Assembly: GCA_964594065.1 (NCBI GenBank)
Contig: CAZQKX010000005.1
Location: 1 to 64,000 of the forward strand
Length of the DNA stretch: 64,000 nt
From: 4572-13 sp964594065
Lineage (GTDB): Bacteria > Planctomycetota > Phycisphaerae > Sedimentisphaerales > Anaerohalosphaeraceae
Reading direction: 5' to 3'
Position numbers and translations under genes: made by a program. Shown here piece by piece: positions 7,473 to 16,224 of the stretch. A model generated the notes under the pieces. That model made no database searches and was not told where the DNA came from. It worked only from the letters and a program-made list of their open reading frames with translations. Position 1 is the stretch's first letter. Each line of letters begins with the position of its first letter.

Positions 7473-10400
7473 TTAAGCCATTACTGCCGGTAGTGAGACA
7501 AAGAACCTGCTTCCTTTTCCGGGCTCAGATTCAACGCGAATCTGGCCATCGAGCCTGTCGAGTATACGCATCACAATGCTCAAGCCGAGTCCTTCTCCAC
7601 CGGCATCATCATCCGGGTCGAGACGGTGAAATACCTCGAATATCTTCGGTTGATGGGCCGGGGCAATGCCAATCCCATTATCTTCTACACAATAGATACT
7701 CATTCCGTTCTCGGTTCGGCCCGAAATGTGTACCTTGCCCTGTCTTGTCGGATCCAGATATTTAAGTGCATTTACCATGATGTTTGAAAATATCTGGTTT
7801 ACCATCACTTCATCGCCACGGCAGTCAGGTAAATCATCGATAATGATCTCTGCTCCCGTCTTACTGATCTGAAATTCCATGGTCTGACGGATATCACTCA
7901 TCATCTCGTTCACATCAAGCGGTTTAACCTCTACTTTTGCGGTACCAATGCGTGAGACCTGCAGCAGACCATTAAGAAGGCTTTCCATTTTAGCGGCACC
8001 CGCTTTCATGTACTTTAGGGATTCAGGGATATTTTCATCTAATAATGGCCGTAGTTTTTGTTTTAGATCATCGTCGATAGCGTTATCATTAAGCAGGCGT
8101 CTTAGCTCCAGACACGTTTCAGAAAGTTCTCCACCGAAACCGCTAATATTTACAAGCGGGCTCCTTAAGTCATGCGAAGCAACATAGACAACGCTTTGTA
8201 ACTCTTCGTTTTTCGCCTGAATGGTTTTAAAGAGCCGCTCACGTTCGGCCTCAATCCGTCTGCGTTCGGTGATGTCGTGGAATATGACGATCCCCGCAAT
8301 AACCTTGCCCTCGGAATCGCGGATGGGGGCCGCATTTGTGCTAACCCAATGTTCGTTTCCATTTTCGTCGCGGATGATGAGTTCTTCATTCTGCGTCACT
8401 TGGCCCTGAAGTACCGCACGGGACAGCGGAAGCTGCTCGGAAGGATAGGGTGAACCATCGGGATAATAAGTCTGCCAGTTTATACCGTGACGTTCTACAT
8501 CGATACCCGTTAAAATACTTGAATCTCCTCCGCGAATACCGAGAGCGGCCTGATTAGCCAGCCGAATCGAGACATTCGGTGCATCAGCAATCAATATACC
8601 CGAAGGAGACTGCCCCAAAGCCGCCATAAGATATTCCTGCATTTCACACAAAGCCTCCTCAGCCTGCTTGCGTTCGGTGATGTCCCGATCAACACCTCTG
8701 AATCCGGCTAGATTATCTTGTGAATCCAAGATAGGAACCGCATTGCTCTCAAGGTAGCGATAGCCGCCGTCTTTGTGTCGCCACCTGATGACAAGATTTC
8801 GCCACCCTTCTTTCCGAGCTATCCAGTCAGGAAGTTTTTCCTCGACTATTTTCCGGTCTTCTTCAACGACAAAGTCCAAACTTGAGTGACCGATCAAATC
8901 TTCCTGCTTATAACCAAGAATTCTTTCTATCGCCGGACTGCAAAATGTGTGAACACCCTCTAAATTAATTTCCCATATCCAATCTTGAGAGCTTTCGACC
9001 AGAGCACGTATGGTTTCCTCTTTTTTTCTCAGTTCTTTCTCAGCCTGCTTGCGTTCGGTGATGTCCTGGGTGACTCCCACAGCCCGAATGGCCTTGCCGT
9101 TTTTATCATATAACAATTCAGCTTTTTCTCTCACCCATTTGACTTTGCCATTTGCAATAATGCGATGCTCAATATCATAGGGCTTTCCATTGACACCCGC
9201 CACCCACTCAGTATTCACATATTCCCTGTCATCGGGATGGACACATTCCAGAAAAGTTTCGTATGTCAAATCAGTTCCATCAGGAATTCCGAAAATGTTA
9301 TGATTCTCTTTTGTCCATGTAAGTATGTTCTCTACGAGGTCCATCTCCCAGGTCCCAATACTGCCGATTTCCTGAGCTTTGGCCAGACGATATTTTTCTT
9401 CTCCCAATGCTTTCTCAATCCGTTTGCGTAAAACAATCGTCATAATCAAAGCGGTGATCAGAGCGGACTCTAAGACGACAATCGTAATGACGATCCATAT
9501 CAGTTTGCTATATTTATAATAAAACGATTGTGGTTCATTGACCATTAAGCTTTCTTTCGGCAAGTCAGTCATATCAATATGCCATCGCTGCAGCTGGGTA
9601 AAATCAAACATGTAAGGATTGACACTTTCGGTTATCACCCCTATATCCGATGGCTTTTCACCGTCAAGAACACGCAGCATCAATTCGGCGGCGGTTCTGC
9701 CCTGGGCATGGCTGCTAAGCAATTTTCCGCCAACGATGCCCTGCTTCAGAAACATGGTAATAATTCCGTAAACCGGAACGGTTGAAGCAGAAGAAATCGC
9801 AGGGCCGCCCTGACCGACCGGAATATATGTGTTGGTTCTATCCCGCAGCCAGACCGTCAGGAGCACAACACCGTTTTCGGGTAATGTCCTCAGCTTTTCG
9901 AGAAGTTCTGAGTGGGAATAATGGTCGCCCGAAAGGTATTCGAACGTGAGGAATTTGTATTGCTGGCTTATTTGTTCAACCGCCCTTCTCTGACCTGTCC
10001 CGGTTGGCGTATTGTCAACAATGATATAAACCGTTTGCGTATTCGGATGCAGTTTCAGGGCCAAATCAATCGTTGGTTTTATATCCAAAACTTCTATCAA
10101 GCCGGTAAAAGCATCTTTGCCAGCCAACAACGAAGGGGGGTAATCGTTGATACCGCAAAAGGAAACCGGCGCACCGCCAAACACGTCTTTGTGATGCTCC
10201 ATGACAAAGCGCAGGGCATTATCATCCGTGGCAACAATCCCGTCAAGCTTTATGTTAGCATATTTTAACTGGAGTACACGATGAAAATGGTCCAGGTACT
10301 CAGGAGTGTATATGCGTTTCGTATCCATATACTCAACGTAAAACTCTAGGTCCTCAATTGCTTCGGTAAGCACCTCTTTGATAGCGGATGTCTGGTCGTC

Positions 10401-10580
10401 GGTCCATTGAAACTCTTTATGATAGGAATTAAGAACAAGGATCCGGCGTGCCTGCTGAGCTTGCGTTTCAGACGCAGTAACAAACAAAAAAAGGGACAAA
10501 AAGGCAAGGCTGAGGAGATTTACTGGTGTGGTAACACGCTGTTTTCCTGCCAGACAAGATGAACACGTTCGCTGCTCCAT
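7473..10580 (-). CDS. Membrane sensor histidine kinase with periplasmic binding domain and three PAS domains
   Basis: 1035 residues. A signal-like hydrophobic segment (21-42) precedes a periplasmic binding-protein-like domain (about 45-340) beginning RILVLNSYHKEFQWT, a start seen in kinases with ABC-type solute-binding sensors. One transmembrane helix follows at 361-384. Three PAS/PAC units lie around 398-510, 525-638 and 650-772. The kinase core has His803 in VASHDLRSPL, the N box around 928-937, DNGIGIA at 967-973 and GGEGLGLS at 994-1001. The start ATG 10580 has GGGAG upstream. A ligand, perhaps a sugar, probably binds outside and the signal passes to the receiver gene downstream. The ligand cannot be read from the sequence. 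Confidence 0.9.
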   Translation of the reverse strand: MEQRTCSSCLAGKQRVTTPVNLLSLAFLSLFLFVTASETQAQQARRILVLNSYHKEFQWTDDQTSAIKEVLTEAIEDLEFYVEYMDTKRIYTPEYLDHFHRVLQLKYANIKLDGIVATDDNALRFVMEHHKDVFGGAPVSFCGINDYPPSLLAGKDAFTGLIEVLDIKPTIDLALKLHPNTQTVYIIVDNTPTGTGQRRAVEQISQQYKFLTFEYLSGDHYSHSELLEKLRTLPENGVVLLTVWLRDRTNTYIPVGQGGPAISSASTVPVYGIITMFLKQGIVGGKLLSSHAQGRTAAELMLRVLDGEKPSDIGVITESVNPYMFDFTQLQRWHIDMTDLPKESLMVNEPQSFYYKYSKLIWIVITIVVLESALITALIMTIVLRKRIEKALGEEKYRLAKAQEIGSIGTWEMDLVENILTWTKENHNIFGIPDGTDLTYETFLECVHPDDREYVNTEWVAGVNGKPYDIEHRIIANGKVKWVREKAELLYDKNGKAIRAVGVTQDITERKQAEKELRKKEETIRALVESSQDWIWEINLEGVHTFCSPAIERILGYKQEDLIGHSSLDFVVEEDRKIVEEKLPDWIARKEGWRNLVIRWRHKDGGYRYLESNAVPILDSQDNLAGFRGVDRDITERKQAEEALCEMQEYLMAALGQSPSGILIADAPNVSIRLANQAALGIRGGDSSILTGIDVERHGINWQTYYPDGSPYPSEQLPLSRAVLQGQVTQNEELIIRDENGNEHWVSTNAAPIRDSEGKVIAGIVIFHDITERRRIEAERERLFKTIQAKNEELQSVVYVASHDLRSPLVNISGFGGELSETCLELRRLLNDNAIDDDLKQKLRPLLDENIPESLKYMKAGAAKMESLLNGLLQVSRIGTAKVEVKPLDVNEMMSDIRQTMEFQISKTGAEIIIDDLPDCRGDEVMVNQIFSNIMVNALKYLDPTRQGKVHISGRTENGMSIYCVEDNGIGIAPAHQPKIFEVFHRLDPDDDAGGEGLGLSIVMRILDRLDGQIRVESEPGKGSRFFVSLPAVMA

Positions 10581-10615
10581 TTCTGCTCCCTTCGATACCT
10601 AATCCTACATGTCTT

Positions 10616-10643
10616 ATGATAACCGCTTGAAATCATCTGTCAA
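10616..10643 (-). promoter_or_regulatory. Sensor-kinase promoter
   Basis: On the minus strand TTGACA (10643-10638), a 16-base spacer, then TATCAT (10621-10616). Expected transcription start is near 10609, giving a leader of about 29 bases with the GGGAG ribosome site of the kinase gene. Confidence 0.6.
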
Positions 10644-10658
10644 GACAAATAGGTTAAC

Positions 10659-10741
10659 TGCGGGCGAGAGGAGTCGAACCTCCACACCACTAGGGTACAA
10701 GAACCTAAATCTTGCGCGTCTGCCAGTTCCGCCACGCCCGC
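10659..10741 (-). tRNA. tRNA-Leu (anticodon UAG)
   Basis: 83 bases. The acceptor arms GCGGGCG and CGCCCGC pair fully, with an A discriminator at 10659. The anticodon stem CAAGA/TCTTG encloses loop TTTAGGT, giving anticodon TAG, which reads CUN leucine codons. A long variable arm of the class II (Leu/Ser) type and a T arm with GGTTCGACTCC are present. The CCA end is not encoded. It lies between xseB and the sensor kinase on the same strand. Confidence 0.95.
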
Positions 10742-10777
10742 ATTTTATAACTGTTAATCGTTTCTTGAAAAAACTAT

Positions 10778-11059
10778 TTAGAAGAGCGACTCATCCTCCT
10801 CATCGTCATCCTCCTCGTCATCGAATTCTTCTTCGGCATCGGCCTGATCATCGGCGATTTCTTCGATGCGTTTTTCGGCATCCAGCAAAATCCCGCGACA
10901 ATGTTTAATTAAAGCCATGCCCTTTTCATACTGCTCAAGACTTTCGGCCAAAGGAACCTGTCCGGTTTCAATCTTATCGACGATTTCGGTCAGCATCTCA
11001 ATGGATTGCTCAAATGACATCTTTTTCAAATCATTTTTTTTACTTTGTTTTTTTGCCAT
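10778..11059 (-). CDS. xseB: Exodeoxyribonuclease VII small subunit
   Basis: 93 residues. XseB is a helical hairpin that binds XseA in exonuclease VII, which degrades single-stranded DNA. The family core MSFEQSIEMLTEIVDKIE and LAESLEQYEKGMALIKHC is plain. The start at 11059 (MAKKQSKK) is chosen because it comes 13 bases after the xseA stop with GGGATATC upstream; longer in-frame starts would run inside xseA. Unusually, the last 24 residues or so are nearly all Asp and Glu. Confidence 0.92.
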   Translation of the reverse strand: MAKKQSKKNDLKKMSFEQSIEMLTEIVDKIETGQVPLAESLEQYEKGMALIKHCRGILLDAEKRIEEIADDQADAEEEFDDEEDDDEEDESLF

Positions 11060-11072
11060 AAAAGATATCCCA

Positions 11073-12461
11073 TCACTTATATTCAGGACTCTCGGGTATT
11101 TCGATTTTTTCCACCCGGCTGTGAATTTTTTGTCCGGCAACCAGTTCGGTTGTCAATCGGTCATCGACCTGAACAGCGGCAGCATCGGCAACCACCTCGC
11201 CGGTTCGGTCGTTGATTGTAATGCTGTATCCCCGATTCAAAACCGACCGTGGATTCAGGGCCACTAATCTATTCTCTAATGCAGCCAATTTCAACTGATT
11301 TTTGCTCAGTATCTTTATCATTGTCGCTTGATTTCGGCTTTGAAACCGATGCAGGCGGATATTCTGCCTGGAAATCAGCATCGACGGCTCAATTTTTCGT
11401 ATCTTGACGGTCATCCGATCCAGCCGTTGACGCAATTGGGTTATCAACATCCCGGCCGTAACGTTCAGCGAAGCGGCTAATTCATCGACTCGCTGGGCGG
11501 CGATCTGGATCGGCCCCAGCGGTGAACGGAACACCCGGCTGGCCAAAACAGTGGCCAGACAGTTTTTGCCATGCTGAAGCTGTGAGTAAACATTCGAATG
11601 CAGCCGGCGTTTGAGCGAATACAGTTTGCCCAGTTGGTCACGATAATCCGGCACAGCCAGAACCGCCGCCTTAGTCGGTGTCGAAGCCCGGGCATCGGCA
11701 ACCAAGTCGGCAATCGTTACATCGACTTCGTGACCGACAGCACTGATTACCGGAAGCTTTGAGGCATAGATCGCTCGGGCAACCGGCTCTTCGTTGAAAC
11801 ACCACAGATCTTCCATGGAACCGCCGCCCCGTCCAACAATCAATACATCCAGTTTCAGGTGTTTGGCCATACCGTTGGCTTTTTTAATTGCCGCAGCAAT
11901 TTTCGGTGCCGCCGCCGGCCCCTGGACCGGTGCATCGAAGACATACAGTCTTGCACAGGGCCATCGGTTATAGATACTGTCTGAAATATCAACGACTGCC
12001 GCCCCGCTGCGGCTGGTGACAACGGCAATATTCATCGCGTACGGGGGGATGGGCTTTTTATGAGCCGCCTCGAACAGCCCCGCCGCATCCAGCCGCTTCC
12101 GCATCTGCTCGAAGGCAAGCTGCAGGTCGCCAATACCTTCCGGTTGGAGCTTTTCCGCATAAAATTGATATCTGCCGCCGGGGACGTACACATCCACATA
12201 GCCGGTAGCCAGAACCGCCAAGCCGTTTTCGCAATCGAACTTGACATTGCGGTGCTTGCTGGCCCACATAACACAGGGCATCTGCCCGCCCTCAGCATCC
12301 TTGAGCGAAAAATAGCAGTGTCCGCTGGTGTGCCGCTTCCAGTTACTGATCTCACCGCGTACGATCATTCGCGGCGGGAGGGTCTCTTCCAGAACCCCCT
12401 GAATCAGGCTGTTGAGCTGAGATACACTAAAAATGGGAAGTTGTTTTTTTGTCTTTGCCAT
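11073..12461 (-). CDS. xseA: Exodeoxyribonuclease VII large subunit
   Basis: 462 residues, usual length. It is the catalytic subunit of exonuclease VII. An N-terminal OB-fold domain (about 1-110: VRGEISNWKRHTSGHCYFSL) binds single-stranded DNA. The central catalytic domain shows AVVTSRSGAAVVDI, LIVGRGGGSMEDLWCFN and AVGHEVDVTIADLVAD, the key family motifs, followed by a long helical region. The C-terminus LNRGYSI is conserved. xseB follows 13 bases later in the same operon. No Shine-Dalgarno site precedes ATG 12461; a -10 box ends eight bases before it. Confidence 0.95.
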   Translation of the reverse strand: MAKTKKQLPIFSVSQLNSLIQGVLEETLPPRMIVRGEISNWKRHTSGHCYFSLKDAEGGQMPCVMWASKHRNVKFDCENGLAVLATGYVDVYVPGGRYQFYAEKLQPEGIGDLQLAFEQMRKRLDAAGLFEAAHKKPIPPYAMNIAVVTSRSGAAVVDISDSIYNRWPCARLYVFDAPVQGPAAAPKIAAAIKKANGMAKHLKLDVLIVGRGGGSMEDLWCFNEEPVARAIYASKLPVISAVGHEVDVTIADLVADARASTPTKAAVLAVPDYRDQLGKLYSLKRRLHSNVYSQLQHGKNCLATVLASRVFRSPLGPIQIAAQRVDELAASLNVTAGMLITQLRQRLDRMTVKIRKIEPSMLISRQNIRLHRFQSRNQATMIKILSKNQLKLAALENRLVALNPRSVLNRGYSITINDRTGEVVADAAAVQVDDRLTTELVAGQKIHSRVEKIEIPESPEYK

Positions 12462-12469
12462 TGCGGGTC

Positions 12470-12498
12470 ATTATATCGCAGACAGGTCCCCAAGACAA
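12470..12498 (-). promoter_or_regulatory. xseA promoter, probably leaderless
   Basis: TTGTCT (12498-12493), 17-base spacer, TATAAT (12475-12470), then eight bases to the xseA ATG. With the usual 6-8 base gap from -10 to transcription start, the message would begin at or within two bases of the start codon. No ribosome site is present. Confidence 0.65.
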
Positions 12499-12508
12499 TC
12501 ACGGAGTA

Positions 12509-12542
12509 ATAATAAAAGGCCGATGCCTTCCTGGCACCGGCC
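12509..12542 (-). terminator. Intrinsic terminator after the dockerin gene pair
   Basis: On the minus strand GGCCGGTGCC, loop AGGAA, GGCATCGGCC (10-bp stem with one G-U pair), then TTTTATTATT. It lies about 195 bases after the stop of the 12737-13825 gene and just upstream of the xseA promoter, separating the two transcription units. Confidence 0.75.
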
Positions 12543-12622
12543 TCTCTATAAGAAAACGCTTATAGTTTCGGGGTAATCCGAACCCCGTCTTAACACGAAT
12601 TTTCTTATGACATGGTTTCTAA

Positions 12623-12724
12623 CTAATAACCGGCCTTTAGCGAAAAGTCGCTTAAACCTACAGTTTCATCCAGTGTCGATGTACCCAAACCGTCAATATT
12701 ACCGAAAATCGGATTCACCGTTTT
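12623..12724 (-). other. Protein-like in-frame stretch after the dockerin gene, possible relic
   Basis: Reading on in the frame of the 12737-13825 gene past its TGA and a second TGA gives 33 codons ending in TAG at 12623. The peptide contains NPIFGNIDGLGTSTLDETVG and ends SDFSLKAGY, with codons like those of real genes. No strong start or ribosome site precedes it. It may be the eroded end of an older coding sequence, or chance. Confidence 0.2.
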
Positions 12725-12736
12725 TCAATACCACCA

Positions 12737-13825
12737 TCAGGTAAGTATGGCCTTGAGGTAGTCATAAATGTAATCCAATACCTGATGTAATGAATCGGGC
12801 ATTCCAATTTCTCCGTTATCATCGGGTACTGCATCGTCGAAGAATTCCTGCCTGGTCATCCCAGGAGTATACACCTGTTCAAGTTCAGAAATAATCGCCG
12901 AAATCGAGCGGTCAACACTCTTAGGTGACTGCTGAGCCGTCCAAGTACATCCCGGTTCACCCGGTACAGAACACGCAAGCCAATGGTTCCCCATCAGGGC
13001 GATATCCTGCAAAGTGACATATCTATCCCGGTTCAAATCGCCGGGGAGACAAAAAGTGCATCGCGAAAGCTCCGTCCACTCATTAGTCAGGGTAAATGCT
13101 GTTAAATCATGTGCGGAAATGTCAACTCGAGAAAAGCTTTCAGCGGCAAGACCTGTATCGCCGGCCTTCATGCGTATCTTGGTAACCTGGACGACATTCA
13201 TATTTGGCGTTTGAACGGTTATCCCTTCGGGGACATCCTCCCAACTCAGCGAAATCCAGATATCTTCGGGAAGCCCAAGAAGCCGTTTAAGCCATCCGGG
13301 CATAGAAATGTTTCCGCCTCCACTCTGAATATCGATCGTAATGCCGGGCACCGCAGTATAGCTTTCGCTCAGTACACGTTGGCTCTGATAGAAATAGTCA
13401 ACCGTTATCTCATTGGGGGCTATACCTGAGAAGTCACATTCCATCAGACCTTCCGGTCCTAAGTTGGATATCCGGATGGAAGATATCATTTGATCAGGCA
13501 CGGCATTGACGGTACCATAGCTTTTGATCTCCATTGATGAGCCCCCAGGCAGTGAATCAAGTAGTTCCATACCCCACATTTCCGGTTCACCGGGCAACGT
13601 GGTACTGACGCCGTCAGCACCCGTAGGACCAATGTTCGAGACGGTCAGCTCATCGGGTCCGGCGGTAAGTACGGCCTGTCCCAGGCTTGTTTGTTCCAAG
13701 TTGAAAACTTCTGCGGTGTCTGCAAACAAGTTGACACAAAACAGAGCCGATAACAAACCTGTCAGTAGGAACCCGTATCTGCATTTCCTGTAATTGTTCA
13801 TGTCTTTATGCTGCACTGATATCAT
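12737..13825 (-). CDS. Secreted dockerin-type protein, paralog A
   Basis: 362 residues. Start ATG 13825 has AGGAGG eight bases upstream; an internal ATG at 13801 lacks one. A signal peptide follows (FLLTGLLSALFCVNLFADT). Residues about 35-250 form a beta-rich domain of no family I can name, matched along its length by the neighbour 13879-14910 (shared 'LGQAVLTAGPDELTVSNIGP' type start and a DISAHDLTAFTLTNEWTELS block). Then comes a dockerin-like motif, PGDLNRDRYVTLQDIALMGN, with calcium-ligand Asp/Asn spacing, and a C-terminal helical piece with MTRQEFFDDAVPD. It is probably secreted and anchored or assembled through the dockerin-like part. Function is unknown. It is the second gene of a two-gene unit, 53 bases after its paralog. 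Confidence 0.8.
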   Translation of the reverse strand: MISVQHKDMNNYRKCRYGFLLTGLLSALFCVNLFADTAEVFNLEQTSLGQAVLTAGPDELTVSNIGPTGADGVSTTLPGEPEMWGMELLDSLPGGSSMEIKSYGTVNAVPDQMISSIRISNLGPEGLMECDFSGIAPNEITVDYFYQSQRVLSESYTAVPGITIDIQSGGGNISMPGWLKRLLGLPEDIWISLSWEDVPEGITVQTPNMNVVQVTKIRMKAGDTGLAAESFSRVDISAHDLTAFTLTNEWTELSRCTFCLPGDLNRDRYVTLQDIALMGNHWLACSVPGEPGCTWTAQQSPKSVDRSISAIISELEQVYTPGMTRQEFFDDAVPDDNGEIGMPDSLHQVLDYIYDYLKAILT

Positions 13826-13878
13826 TTCATAGTCCTCCTATAAAGATATAGGTATTCATTCATTGGTTCTATAGCATC

Positions 13879-14910
13879 TTACATGGGTGGACCACCCAAA
13901 ATTTCCCAGAGAATATCCGCCGCCTTGTGCATCCAATCAGGTGCTCCTATTTCGTCGGCACCGGAAAAATTCTCGTCGAAAAAGTCCTGTCTGGTCATCC
14001 CTGCGGTATAGTGATGTCCCATCTCCGACAAACTCGCCATCAGACCACGATCCAAGTCCTTCGGGGCTGTGTGGGCTGACCAGAGACACGTGGGATCGCT
14101 CGGTTGATCACATTCAAGCCAGAGTTCACACTCGGTTGCCAGATCAGAAATATTCACATGTCTGTCCCTGTTGAAATCGCCGGGAATCCATAAGTTTGCA
14201 TGGGATAGTTCCGTCCATTCATCGATAATCGTAAACGATGCGATGCCACTGGTTGTTATGTCTATCCGGGAAAATCCATCCATACTAACCGGGATATTCC
14301 TGCCGACAATCCTGGCTTCTGTAACAGTGACCATGATGCCCTGTGGTGTTTCAAAAGTTGTTCCGCCGGGCAGATCGTCCCACTTTAAGGTAATCCGACA
14401 AAGACCGAGAAATCTCAATAACTCTTCAAGCCAAGTTTGCGGAGGAGTCGGAGCGATGATGGCAATATTGTTCGTGTCTTCGTAGTTTTCCCTCAACACA
14501 TGCACACCGTCTAAGATGTAGTCTACCGTTATAGTATTGGCATCCACACCAGCAAAGTCCAATCCAATGTTAACGTCAGGCCCTAAGTTGGCTATGTGCA
14601 ACATGCAAAGGGGCTGGTCGGGAACGCCATTTATTGTTCCGGTACCATTGATATCCATGAAAGCACCCAGTGTGAGGGGGTCAAGTACTTTCATACCCCA
14701 AGTCACAGGATCGCCTAAAAGACTAACACTTGTGCCATCAAGCCCGGATGGACTAATGTTCGAGACGGTCAGTTCGGATGGCCCGGCAGTAAGAATCGCC
14801 TGGCCTAAGGAATTATGCTCAAGATTGAATGCCACTTCCGTATTCGCTGCAAGCTGTCCATCAAAGCATACGATAACCAGCAATATAATAAACAACACCA
14901 ACTTTTTCAT
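13879..14910 (-). CDS. Secreted dockerin-type protein, paralog B
   Basis: 343 residues. Start ATG 14910 has GGAGG upstream, followed by a hydrophobic signal peptide (LVLFIILLVIVCFDGQLAANT). The layout equals that of paralog A: a beta-rich domain opening with EHNSLGQAILTAGPSELTVS, a block with GFSRIDITTSGIASFTIIDE, a dockerin-like PGDFNRDRHVNISDLATECE, and a C-terminal piece with GMTRQDFFDENF. The two copies differ at many positions throughout, so the duplication is not recent. Both probably act outside the cell. No catalytic motif is recognised. It is the first gene of the pair. Confidence 0.8.
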   Translation of the reverse strand: MKKLVLFIILLVIVCFDGQLAANTEVAFNLEHNSLGQAILTAGPSELTVSNISPSGLDGTSVSLLGDPVTWGMKVLDPLTLGAFMDINGTGTINGVPDQPLCMLHIANLGPDVNIGLDFAGVDANTITVDYILDGVHVLRENYEDTNNIAIIAPTPPQTWLEELLRFLGLCRITLKWDDLPGGTTFETPQGIMVTVTEARIVGRNIPVSMDGFSRIDITTSGIASFTIIDEWTELSHANLWIPGDFNRDRHVNISDLATECELWLECDQPSDPTCLWSAHTAPKDLDRGLMASLSEMGHHYTAGMTRQDFFDENFSGADEIGAPDWMHKAADILWEILGGPPM

Positions 14911-15339
14911 TTTAATGCCTCCATTAAAAATCTCTCTTCGTTAAATATGCTTGCGCAAAAAATCTTCAACAAAACGTATATGTGAAAAATTCGTTGAAAA
15001 AATAGATAGACACACCCTCCTCCGAATGCCGGCCCCCTTAATTATCAAGCATAAATGCATCCGATTTCTCCCATCCCCCCACAATCTGCTTTTGCCGAAA
15101 CACCATGTGATGAATGATCCATTGTTGCTTGAAGCACCGCGTTGTTGCATTCCCTGTATCGTCCGGAACACGACACATCTTATGCATACAACAACTTTTA
15201 TTATACCCGATAATATATGAATTTAAAGAGGTAATATCAGTTATTTTTGCTTTTTTCGAATCACCCCCCGCTATGGGTACAATAGCGGTTGTTTTATAGC
15301 CGAACATGGCCTTAGGGAATGAAAAAAATACTATTGGGA
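14911..15339. other. Intergenic region upstream of the dockerin gene pair
   Basis: About 430 bases, mostly AT-rich. It separates the ymdB-like gene from the dockerin pair and should hold the pair's promoter; TTGAAG, 16 bases, TATTTA on the minus strand is a weak candidate near 14943-14970. An inverted repeat CCGCTAT/ATAGCGG near 15270-15290 lacks a proper T run. Open frames of 76-89 codons here have no ribosome site or protein-like composition. Confidence 0.5.
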
Positions 15340-16191
15340 TTAAAAACCGTTGGTGTAATCAGGCCGGCCGTCATCGCTGTCATAGGCCAGATCGTCACCG
15401 GGCGTATCTTCTTTAACAACAACGCGTTCAATGGATTCCGCCTTTTTCTTGTGGCTGTCGACCGTCACAACGACCCCATTGATCTGAACGTCTGAAGCGC
15501 TCACCTCGAACGGATACGGCATTTGAGTACGAAACGCACGAATCACACATTCAGATTTTCGACCCAGGACCGAATCGGCCGCACCGGTCATCCCGATATC
15601 GGTGATGTAGGCCGTCCCTTTTTTCAGAATGCGGTCATCGGCAGTCATGACATGCGTATGTGTTCCGAAAACACAACTGACTTTGCCATCGAGGTAATAG
15701 CCCATCGCCACCTTTTCACTGGTTGCCTCGCAATGCATCTCGACAAATATGATATCGGCCTCATTGGATACCTTCCCAAGCAAGCTGTCGATCTTGGCAT
15801 AGGGACAATCCGCCGGCTTCATGAAAATCCGTCCGATCAATGTAATGACACCGACCGTCACACCTTTGGACGTTTGGTAGACCGCATAGTCTTTGCCCGC
15901 CGCATGAGGTGACAGATTTGCCGGGCGGACAATGTTATTTTTGCTTTCAAGCGTAGGGATGATGTCTTTTTTGCGGAAACAATGGTCACCCAGTGTGATC
16001 AAGTGAACACCATACTTGCAAAGCTTATCATAGATCTGCGGCGTCAGGCCGGAACCGCCCGCAGCATTTTCAGCATCTACAATCACACAGTCAATCTGAT
16101 GGTCCTGAACCAGCGAATGCAATTGCTGGGACAGGATTCGTCTGCCGGGCCGTCCAACCACATCACCTATACAGAGAATCTTTAATTTCAT
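15340..16191 (-). CDS. YmdB-family metallophosphoesterase
   Basis: 283 residues, close to the family's usual 260-280. The start MKLKILCIGDVVGRPGRRIL is the family signature. Further metal ligands are in DAENAAGGSG, LITLGDHCF and FVEMHCEATSEK, with FGTHTHVMTADD near the end of the core. YmdB-type enzymes are binuclear-metal phosphodiesterases; in Bacillus YmdB hydrolyses 2',3'-cyclic nucleotides and influences RNase Y. Here the gene sits 33 bases after rny in the same operon, which fits a shared role in RNA turnover. The last 25 residues, acidic and past the core, look species-specific. Cytoplasmic; no signal peptide. Confidence 0.9.
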   Translation of the reverse strand: MKLKILCIGDVVGRPGRRILSQQLHSLVQDHQIDCVIVDAENAAGGSGLTPQIYDKLCKYGVHLITLGDHCFRKKDIIPTLESKNNIVRPANLSPHAAGKDYAVYQTSKGVTVGVITLIGRIFMKPADCPYAKIDSLLGKVSNEADIIFVEMHCEATSEKVAMGYYLDGKVSCVFGTHTHVMTADDRILKKGTAYITDIGMTGAADSVLGRKSECVIRAFRTQMPYPFEVSASDVQINGVVVTVDSHKKKAESIERVVVKEDTPGDDLAYDSDDGRPDYTNGF

Positions 16192-16224
16192 ATCAGCCTT
16201 TTGGTCTAAGCGAAAACCTACACT

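Noticed and set aside
15268..15300. CCGCTAT/ATAGCGG inverted repeat as a terminator
   Set aside because: Seven-base stem and no good T run on either strand.
14941..15307. Several 76-89 codon frames on both strands
   Set aside because: Overlapping on opposite strands, no ribosome sites, no protein-like pattern.
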